Part shown: piece by piece, positions 1 through 5,025 of the stretch | How positions within the stretch are numbered: position 1 is the stretch's first letter | Layout of the letters: each line of letters opens with the position of its first letter | Source of the DNA: Ruminococcaceae bacterium UBA3451 | GTDB taxonomy: Bacteria > Bacillota > Clostridia > Oscillospirales > Acutalibacteraceae | Assembly (NCBI GenBank): GCA_002378845.1 | Contig: DFRY01000071.1 | Span: 3,313 to 22,432 of the forward strand | Reading direction: 5' to 3' | DNA length: 19,120 bases | Program-made: the position numbers and the translations under genes | Notes under the pieces: model-generated | What the model was told of the DNA's origin: nothing | The model's input: only the letters and a program-made list of their open reading frames with translations | The model's database searches: none

Positions 1-586
1 AATCGGCGCGATTACCGGCGCCTTCATAAGCGGGCTGATCAGTTCTAAATTCTTATATATCATTTTTGGCTTCCTACTGCTTTATTCCGCTTTAGCCATG
101 TTAAAAAAGAGAGGTCAGGAATTACCCGAAACCGTAGTCAATCATCCCATCGCTGAAAAACTGAAGTTAAACGGAGAATATTACGACAAAGTATTGGATC
201 AACATGTGGAATATAATGTTGCCGGGGTGTCCGGCGGTTTCGGTATGATGTATGTGGCGGGCGTTATTTCGGGCCTGCTTGGCATTGGAAGCGGAATCTT
301 CAAAGTTATGGCGATGGATTTATTAATGAAACTTCCTTTAAAGGTTTCCAGCGCTACAAGCAATTTTATGATTGGCGTTACCGCTGCGGCCAGTGCCGGA
401 GTATATTTACTGCGGGGAGACATTGACCCGAAAATCGCGGCGCCCGTTGCGTTAGGCGTGCTGGTCGGTGCGACCATCGGTACAAAAATTATGCAAAACC
501 TAAAAAGCAAAACCATACGGTTTATCTTTATTCCCGTGCTTGCCTTTGTTTCGATCCAAATGGTTGTAAAAGGATTTATGGCATAA
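1..586 (+). CDS. TauE/SafE-family permease, 3' part only (5' end outside window)
   Basis: The reading frame is open from base 2 and ends at TAA 584-586, so only the C-terminal ~194 residues are present. The methionine codon at 98 is internal: the upstream residues (IGAITGAFISGLISS) continue the membrane protein and no ribosome binding site precedes it. The visible part has hydrophobic helices separated by a short charged loop. It also carries the glycine-rich segment SGLLGIGSGIFKVMAMD, typical of TauE/SafE (formerly DUF81) permeases, whose members export or import sulfite, sulfoacetate or other small anions. The family repeats this glycine motif in each half, and this would be the second copy. 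The substrate cannot be read from sequence. The next gene is the DUF1634 partner that often accompanies this family, and both end before a strong terminator, so they form an operon. Family assignment is fairly secure; function is open. Confidence 0.85.
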   Translation, partial: IGAITGAFISGLISSKFLYIIFGFLLLYSALAMLKKRGQELPETVVNHPIAEKLKLNGEYYDKVLDQHVEYNVAGVSGGFGMMYVAGVISGLLGIGSGIFKVMAMDLLMKLPLKVSSATSNFMIGVTAAASAGVYLLRGDIDPKIAAPVALGVLVGATIGTKIMQNLKSKTIRFIFIPVLAFVSIQMVVKGFMA

Positions 587-618
587 CGAGAACAGTTTCT
601 ATAAAGGAGGTTATTTTT

Positions 619-987
619 TTGAAAACGAAAGAAGACTCAAAAGTAGAGGAAATGGAAATCATTATAAGCAATTTTCTGCGAATCGGCGTAGTCGCAAGCG
701 CAATCATTATTTCCATTGGCCTGCTTATGTTCTTAATTACCGGAGACAGCGGTTACAGCGGAAATTACTTTCCCTCCGCTCCATTAGAAATATGGAACGG
801 GATTCTTGCGTTAAAATCTTTCGCGATTATCCTGCTCGGTTTAATCATTCTTATTTTTACCCCAGTTTTCCGTGTTGGGGTATCCATCCTGGTATTTCTG
901 AAAGAAAAAGATTACACCTTTGCTAAAATTACATCTGCTGTTTTCATTATATTGATGATTAGTTTTGTATTAGGAAAAGTGGAATAG
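619..987 (+). CDS. DUF1634-family small membrane protein
   Basis: This is a 122-residue protein starting at TTG 619, chosen because AAGGAGG at 604-610 lies eight bases upstream and no ATG fits better. After a charged N-terminus (KTKEDSKVEEMEI) there are three hydrophobic helices, at about residues 16-41, 64-88 and 100-120. The first loop contains GDSGYSGNYFPSAP. Length and topology fit DUF1634, a family usually encoded next to TauE/SafE permeases, and that is the context here: the permease stop codon is 32 bases upstream. A role as an accessory subunit of the permease is an inference from this pairing; no enzymatic motif is visible. It is the last gene of its operon, with a terminator about 40 bases downstream. 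Confidence 0.8.
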   Translation: MKTKEDSKVEEMEIIISNFLRIGVVASAIIISIGLLMFLITGDSGYSGNYFPSAPLEIWNGILALKSFAIILLGLIILIFTPVFRVGVSILVFLKEKDYTFAKITSAVFIILMISFVLGKVE

Positions 988-1023
988 TTACTCCCGCATA
1001 ACAGGGGTTCTTCTTAGGCGGGC

Positions 1024-1060
1024 AAAGCCCCGGGCGCATCAAGCGCCCGGGGCTTTCTTT
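1024..1060 (+). terminator. Strong intrinsic terminator after the TauE/DUF1634 operon
   Basis: The arms AAAGCCCCGGGCGC (1024-1037) and GCGCCCGGGGCTTT (1043-1056) pair perfectly over 14 bases around a five-base loop. The GC-rich stem is followed by a T-rich stretch (CTTTC TTTTA) that forms the release tract. Confidence 0.93.
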
Positions 1061-1266
1061 TACGCGCACCAACGTTTCTCACCCCTGTTCCTTTGCTGCC
1101 AACACTTTAAAGCCCACAGTTCATTTTCCTTGATTTCAAATTTAAAAATAAAAATAATAATTATTATTATTCCTATTTTAATGCTAAAACATTGAAAAAA
1201 AATGTAAACTGTTATCATGAGAAATAACTTTCATTGCAGCAAATTTACCACTAAATTTTACCAGAG
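1061..1266 (+). promoter_or_regulatory. AT-rich upstream region of the chemoreceptor gene, weak promoter candidate
   Basis: This gap carries no gene. It becomes very AT-rich, with a 16-base palindrome (AATAATAA at 1153-1160, TTATTATT at 1161-1168). A possible promoter is TTGAAA (1192-1197) and TATCAT (1213-1218), but the 15-base spacer is short for the main sigma factor. I did not find a convincing flagellar-sigma (TAAA...GCCGATAA) site, which chemoreceptor genes often use. The call is therefore weak. Confidence 0.3.
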
Positions 1267-2955
1267 GTGCTAATTATAAAAAATCTAAAAGTAAGCAAAA
1301 AACTCATCATTGTCTTCGCAATTCTCATGGTTTGTTTTCTCACTTCCAGCATTACAGGCATTATCAGTATTCTTCGTGTAGACAGTAACTTATCGCAGTT
1401 TTATGACAAATCGTATCAAATGGTCGCGACAGAACTCGACGCCCGCATGTCATTACAAAGTGCGGCAAAAAACATGCTGTGGTCAACCGTAGAAACGAAC
1501 GACACAGACATTCAGAACTATTTAAGTTCCCTGGATTCCGACTGGGCGAAAATAAAAAATGATTTGCCTGTTATGGAAGAAAAATATCTGGGCGACAAAA
1601 ACGTGATTCAACAAGTTGAGAATTTGATTGATTCCGCAACTCCTTACAAAGAAAAATTTGTATCGCTGGTAAAAGCACATGACATGGAGGGCGCCAGAAA
1701 GGTTTTTAACGAGCAATACGCTCCCCTTTCCATTGAAGCACGCGCAGATCTGGACAAAATCGGGCAGGAAGCTTCCGCACGGGCTACGCAGCGTTATCAG
1801 GACGGACAGGCTGTGACAAACGCCGCACTGATCCTGATGACTGCAATTACTTTCATCGGCTTTATTTTGATGGTCGTGTTTTGCATCTATATCACCCGCG
1901 CGATTACCCGCCCGATTACAGAAATTAAAGGCGCCGCGGAACAGCTTGCAAACGGCGACCTGAATGCACAAATCACATATACTTCAAAAGATGAGCTTGG
2001 GAATTTGTCCGACAGTATGCGCCAAACCGTTTCCGCGCTGAAAAATTATATTGGCGAAATCAGCCGTATTTTCCGGGAACTGAGCAAAGGAAACCTGCAA
2101 ATTTCCAGTGAAACGGAGTTCAAAGGCGACTTTATTGAATTGCAGGAAAACATTCAGACCGCGGTATTGATGGTAAACGATACGCTTTCCCAGATTAACC
2201 GTTCCTCCGAAGAAGTGGCGTCCGGCGCAGACCAGGTTTCAAGCAGCGCGCAGGCTTTGTCACAGGGTGCGACAGAACAGGCCGGTTCCCTGGAAGAACT
2301 GGCTGCTACCATTTCCGATATTTCAAGGCAGGTTGAAAATAACGCGGCCAACGCGGTAAAATCAAGCGCGCAGGCAAATGAAATTGGAGAGCACCTGTCC
2401 GAAAGCAACCGGAAAATGGATGAGCTATCTTCCGCAATGACACAAATCAGCAAAAGCTCCAGCGAAATTGAAAAGATAAACAAAACAATTGCCGACATTG
2501 CTTTCCAGACAAACATTCTTGCACTAAACGCAGCGGTCGAAGCGGCGCGCGCCGGAAGCGCCGGAAAAGGCTTTTCTGTAGTAGCCGATGAAGTCCGCAA
2601 CCTTGCCGCGAAAAGCGCGGAAGCGTCAAAAAGTACGGAGCAGTTGATTGAAAACGCTATTAATAGTGTGCAAAGCGGCGTGCGGCTTGTGGAAGATACG
2701 GCAAATTCGTTAAACCTGGTTGTAGAAAGCGTTAGCCTGAACATCAGCGCAATGAACGAAATTTCGGCGGCATCGCAGGAACAGGCGCAGGAAATTGACC
2801 AGGTCACACAGGGGCTTGACCAGATTACAGCGGTTGTGCAGAACAATTCCGCAACCGCGGAAGAAAGTGCCGCCGCCAGCGAAGAGCTTTTTGGGCAGGC
2901 ACAAATGCTGAGTGATTTAGTCGGACAGTTTCAGCTGTCCCCCACCAGAAACTAA
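1267..2955 (+). CDS. Methyl-accepting chemotaxis protein (transmembrane chemoreceptor)
   Basis: This is a 562-residue inner-membrane chemoreceptor that passes ligand signals to CheA/CheW. The order is TM1 (about residues 12-34), an extracellular all-helical four-helix-bundle-type sensor (35-185), TM2 (185-209), HAMP (210-262, starting RAITRPITEIKGAAEQL), then a long cytoplasmic coiled coil. The conserved signalling tip reads IADIAFQTNILALNAAVEAA, followed by RAGSAGKGFSVVADEVRNLA. Glu/Gln pairs in the coiled coil are potential methylation sites; no C-terminal NWETF-type tether for CheR is present. The ligand is unknown. No chemotaxis genes are adjacent, so it is an orphan receptor. The start is uncertain: GTG 1267 lies inside the only good Shine-Dalgarno-like sequence (AGAGGTG, 1263-1269). 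Related receptors often begin MKNLKVSKKL, which would put the true start at ATA 1276 or ATT 1273. Confidence 0.96.
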   Translation: MLIIKNLKVSKKLIIVFAILMVCFLTSSITGIISILRVDSNLSQFYDKSYQMVATELDARMSLQSAAKNMLWSTVETNDTDIQNYLSSLDSDWAKIKNDLPVMEEKYLGDKNVIQQVENLIDSATPYKEKFVSLVKAHDMEGARKVFNEQYAPLSIEARADLDKIGQEASARATQRYQDGQAVTNAALILMTAITFIGFILMVVFCIYITRAITRPITEIKGAAEQLANGDLNAQITYTSKDELGNLSDSMRQTVSALKNYIGEISRIFRELSKGNLQISSETEFKGDFIELQENIQTAVLMVNDTLSQINRSSEEVASGADQVSSSAQALSQGATEQAGSLEELAATISDISRQVENNAANAVKSSAQANEIGEHLSESNRKMDELSSAMTQISKSSSEIEKINKTIADIAFQTNILALNAAVEAARAGSAGKGFSVVADEVRNLAAKSAEASKSTEQLIENAINSVQSGVRLVEDTANSLNLVVESVSLNISAMNEISAASQEQAQEIDQVTQGLDQITAVVQNNSATAEESAAASEELFGQAQMLSDLVGQFQLSPTRN

Positions 2956-2997
2956 CTGTTTTTAGGGAAATCATCAACAGGCTTACTTATCGGAAGA

Positions 2998-3027
2998 TTG
3001 TCCCTCTTACTCTTGTCCGCATACAAT
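2998..3027 (+). promoter_or_regulatory. Candidate promoter for the collagen-like gene
   Basis: TTGTCC (2998-3003) and TACAAT (3022-3027) are separated by 18 bases and sit 29 bases before the start codon. No convincing terminator separates the chemoreceptor from this point, so read-through is also possible. Confidence 0.4.
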
Positions 3028-3055
3028 ACTGTGGACAGGAAGGAGGTAACCTACT

Positions 3056-3259
3056 TTGGTTGTCAATATTTATAACAGTGACGCAACCACAATTTATATT
3101 AGTGAATCAGGAGACACCCCCGTTGTGGGGCCAACCGGGCCCAAAGGAGATCCCGGTGATACCGGCCCAACAGGAGACTTTGGGCCGACCGGGCCAACTG
3201 GGTCTATGGGCTATACCGGTGATACCGGCCCAACAGGGCCGACAGGGCAAGTCGGTTGA
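3056..3259 (+). CDS. Very short collagen-like Gly-X-Y repeat protein
   Basis: This 67-residue protein starts at TTG 3056, nine bases after a consensus AGGAGG (3041-3046). The N-terminal 24 residues (MVVNIYNSDATTIYISESGD plus TPVV) have no repeat. From Gly25 to the terminal Gly67 there are 14 uninterrupted Gly-X-Y triplets, mostly GPT, with GPK, GDP, GDT, GDF, GSM, GYT and GQV. Bacterial collagen-like proteins of this GPT-rich type are known from spore surfaces (BclA and relatives) and cell surfaces; they form trimeric rods and normally carry a C-terminal globular domain. None is present here: the frame stops right after a glycine. There is no signal peptide, as in exosporium proteins. A spore-surface role is inferred only from composition. 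It may be a genuine mini-protein or a deletion remnant. Confidence 0.75.
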   Translation: MVVNIYNSDATTIYISESGDTPVVGPTGPKGDPGDTGPTGDFGPTGPTGSMGYTGDTGPTGPTGQVG

Positions 3260-3300
3260 TTTAAATAAAATCGATTTCTGCGCCGCGCAGAATAGAAAAT

Positions 3301-3350
3301 AGGCCTGTATGAATGCTGAGTTTTCGGCATTCATACAGGCCTTTCATTTT
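3301..3350. terminator. Bidirectional terminator between the collagen-like gene and gntR
   Basis: The arms AGGCCTGTATGAATGC (3301-3316) and GCATTCATACAGGCCT (3327-3342) pair over 16 bases with a ten-base loop. On the plus strand TTCATTTTT follows. On the minus strand ATTTTCTATTCT follows, so it can serve both convergent genes. Confidence 0.87.
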
Positions 3351-3372
3351 TAACAGCCCGATTGCCGTCAAA

Positions 3373-4074
3373 CTAATAAATTTGCTGGCAGCCGCGAATC
3401 GCTCTGTCAAGATGCTCGTCTGTGCAGCGGCGGGCTGCTTCCCGGTTCCGCGTAAAAACACATTGTGCCAGGTCACGCGTATTGTCCGACAGAGCGTCCG
3501 TTCCAAAACGCTGACAAAACCGGAACCACAGCTGGGTTACAACCGGTTTGAATGAAACATAAATAAGCGGCAGTATACTGTTGTTGCCGACCACTGCCAG
3601 TTCGTGATGGAAGACAAATGTTGCCTCAACGGTTTCGCTCATTGAGGCTGCGGCTTCCGCATTTGCCGCAAGTTGCTGAAGGCGGTCCATATCCTCATCT
3701 GATGCCGCTTCGATTGCGGCATCAGTAGCCAAATGTTCCAACGCTCTGCGAACTTCCAGAATGGAGCGAATTTCCGCGCGGCCAAGTGTTTCGCTGTGGT
3801 ATTCCATAATTGCATTTAATGTACTGATGTTCCCATTGCGGCCGTAGTCGGCCACAAAAACGCCCTGCCTTGGGCGAATTTCCAAAAACCCCTGCCGTTC
3901 CAACTCCGTCAGCCCGCTGTTTACGACCGTGCGGCTTACCTGCATCTGCTGTGCAATCTCCCGCTCAGTCGGAAGCTTTGTTCCGATTGAAAGCTGACCC
4001 GACAAAATATTTTCGCGGATTTGGCAAATAAACAATTCTTTTAAGCTGGGCGCGCTCAGCTTTTTAAATTCCAC
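3373..4074 (-). CDS. GntR-family transcriptional regulator, FadR/FCD subfamily
   Basis: This is a cytoplasmic DNA-binding regulator. The frame is open back to 4128, but I place the start at GTG 4074, giving 233 residues (VEFKKLSAPSLKELF...). The minus strand has GGAGGT ideally spaced before that GTG, whereas the upstream residues (MVKYFWLWSYHVQNGGAF) do not fit the family and would cover the promoter. The N-terminal winged helix shows the GntR signature: IRENILSGQLSIGTKLPTER, then EIAQQMQVSRTVVNSGLTEL. The C-terminal all-helical FCD ligand domain (about residues 80-230) contains EIRSILEVRRALE, FHHELA and a late DEHLDRAI, consistent with the metal-binding histidines of this domain. FCD regulators usually sense organic acids. 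The gene is divergent from the hypB operon and may control it, although the best operator sits in its own leader. Confidence 0.92.
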   Translation of the reverse strand: MEFKKLSAPSLKELFICQIRENILSGQLSIGTKLPTEREIAQQMQVSRTVVNSGLTELERQGFLEIRPRQGVFVADYGRNGNISTLNAIMEYHSETLGRAEIRSILEVRRALEHLATDAAIEAASDEDMDRLQQLAANAEAAASMSETVEATFVFHHELAVVGNNSILPLIYVSFKPVVTQLWFRFCQRFGTDALSDNTRDLAQCVFTRNREAARRCTDEHLDRAIRGCQQIY

Positions 4075-4096
4075 AAAAGCACCTCCGTTTTGGACG

Positions 4097-4107
4097 TGGT
4101 ATGACCA
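4097..4107. promoter_or_regulatory. Candidate FadR-type operator (TGGT-N3-ACCA) in the gntR leader
   Basis: TGGTATGACCA is a perfect match to the TGGT-N3-ACCA form bound by FadR-subfamily GntR proteins. It lies just downstream of the predicted gntR -10 box and 22 bases before the GTG start, a position suited to autorepression. Confidence 0.65.
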
Positions 4108-4118
4108 GAGCCAGAAAT

Positions 4119-4147
4119 ATTTTACCATGCAATATGACTGGAATCAA
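4119..4147 (-). promoter_or_regulatory. Promoter of gntR
   Basis: Read on the minus strand, TTGATT (4147-4142) and TAAAAT (4124-4119) are separated by exactly 17 bases, a good match to a vegetative promoter. Transcription would begin near 4112, so the TGGTATGACCA operator would overlap the first transcribed bases. Confidence 0.65.
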
Positions 4148-4189
4148 GGTCTATTTTTTATTTATTAAACCAATCCTGCGCGAACATTA

Positions 4190-4235
4190 TTGCACTCCTG
4201 GTAATATTTGTTATAATATTATCAACAAATGATAA
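4190..4235 (+). promoter_or_regulatory. Promoter of the hypB operon with overlapping inverted repeats
   Basis: TTGCAC (4190-4195) and a perfect TATAAT (4212-4217) are separated by 16 bases, about 100 bases before hypB. The -10 box is embedded in an inverted repeat (TAATATT 4202-4208 and AATATTA 4215-4221). A second short repeat (TTATCA 4219-4224 and TGATAA 4230-4235) follows. These could be an operator, but AT-rich DNA makes such repeats common by chance. Confidence 0.5.
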
Positions 4236-4317
4236 ATATTTTCTTTCCCTGGCATGTCCACAACGGCGGACAAGGCCAAACTATATCTTCACAGGATGGG
4301 AGCGTGAATTATCAAAA

Positions 4318-4989
4318 ATGAACGAATTTAAAGTTCTTCAAGTCAAGCAAAGTATTTTTGCGGACAATGACCGGCGTGCAGAGCAACTAAGGCAGGAATT
4401 AAAAACACAGAAGGTGTTTTTACTCAATTTAATGTCCAGCCCCGGAGCGGGAAAAACAACTCTTCTCTCCCGCACCATTGAAGCATTGACCAACAAGATA
4501 AAGATCGGCGTAATGGAAGCCGATATTGATTCGGATGTGGACGCAAAAACAATTGAACGCTTTGGAGCAAAAGTAATTCAGCTACATACCGGCGGCATGT
4601 GCCATCTGGACGCGGATATGACCCGTCAGGGGCTGGAAGCGCTTGGCACTGATGACGTGGAGCTTGCCGTTTTGGAGAATGTGGGAAATTTGGTGTGCCC
4701 GGCGGAATTTGACACCGGCGCGGTGAAAAACGCCATGATTCTGTCCGTACCGGAAGGCGACGACAAGCCGCTGAAGTACCCCCTGATTTTCTCCGTGTGC
4801 GACGTAGTCCTCGTTAATAAAATTGACGTTCTCCCCTATTTTGACTTCAGCATGGAAAAATGCACCGCCAACATTCGAATGCGCAACCCAAAAGCGAAAA
4901 TTATTCCTGTCTGTGCGCGCACCGGCGAAGGAATCGATGTTTGGGCCGATTGGCTGAGCAAAGAAGTTACTGCATGGCAAAAGCCGTAA
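4318..4989 (+). CDS. hypB: HypB, GTPase for nickel insertion into hydrogenase or another nickel enzyme
   Basis: HypB is a SIMIBI-class GTPase that, with HypA, delivers nickel to the large subunit of [NiFe]-hydrogenase; in some bacteria the pair also serves urease. At 223 residues this is the short core form. It lacks the N-terminal Cys-rich and His-rich nickel-storage segment of longer versions. Visible motifs are the P-loop SPGAGKTT (41-48), the switch region MEADIDSDVDAK (66-77), the metal site Cys95-His96 in GGMCHLDADM, Cys127 in ENVGNLVCPAEF, and the guanine-specificity motif NKID (167-170). The start is ATG 4318, but its Shine-Dalgarno is poorly placed: GGGAG at 4298-4302 leaves 15 bases. 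A five-codon GTG frame (4304-4321) ends in TGA overlapping this ATG. It leads an operon with a flavoprotein, hypA and a membrane gene. No hydrogenase subunit is in the window. Confidence 0.95.
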   Translation: MNEFKVLQVKQSIFADNDRRAEQLRQELKTQKVFLLNLMSSPGAGKTTLLSRTIEALTNKIKIGVMEADIDSDVDAKTIERFGAKVIQLHTGGMCHLDADMTRQGLEALGTDDVELAVLENVGNLVCPAEFDTGAVKNAMILSVPEGDDKPLKYPLIFSVCDVVLVNKIDVLPYFDFSMEKCTANIRMRNPKAKIIPVCARTGEGIDVWADWLSKEVTAWQKP

Positions 4990-5025
4990 CCAAATTTGAA
5001 TAACTGAATGAAGGGATTCGATAGA

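Noticed and set aside
2154..2846. A 230-codon minus-strand open frame opposite the chemoreceptor signalling domain
   Set aside because: Its Ala/Ser/Cys-rich composition mirrors the codon pattern of the conserved coiled coil on the other strand. No start signal was found.
2923..2940. GGACAG...CTGTCC hairpin at the end of the chemoreceptor gene as a terminator
   Set aside because: The stem is six bases, lies inside the coding region and is not followed by a T-run.
3125..3250. Repeated short DNA units that could suggest a CRISPR array or satellite repeat
   Set aside because: The repeats are nine-base-periodic coding units of Gly-X-Y triplets in one open frame with a ribosome binding site. There are no unique spacers of constant length.
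4254..4272. TGTCC...GGACA hairpin in the hypB leader as a riboswitch
   Set aside because: The stem is only five bases, with no conserved riboswitch core or alternative terminator nearby.
5008..5025. ATG at 5008 as the start of the flavoprotein
   Set aside because: No Shine-Dalgarno precedes it, whereas AAGGG at 5011-5015 is placed ten bases before the ATG at 5026.
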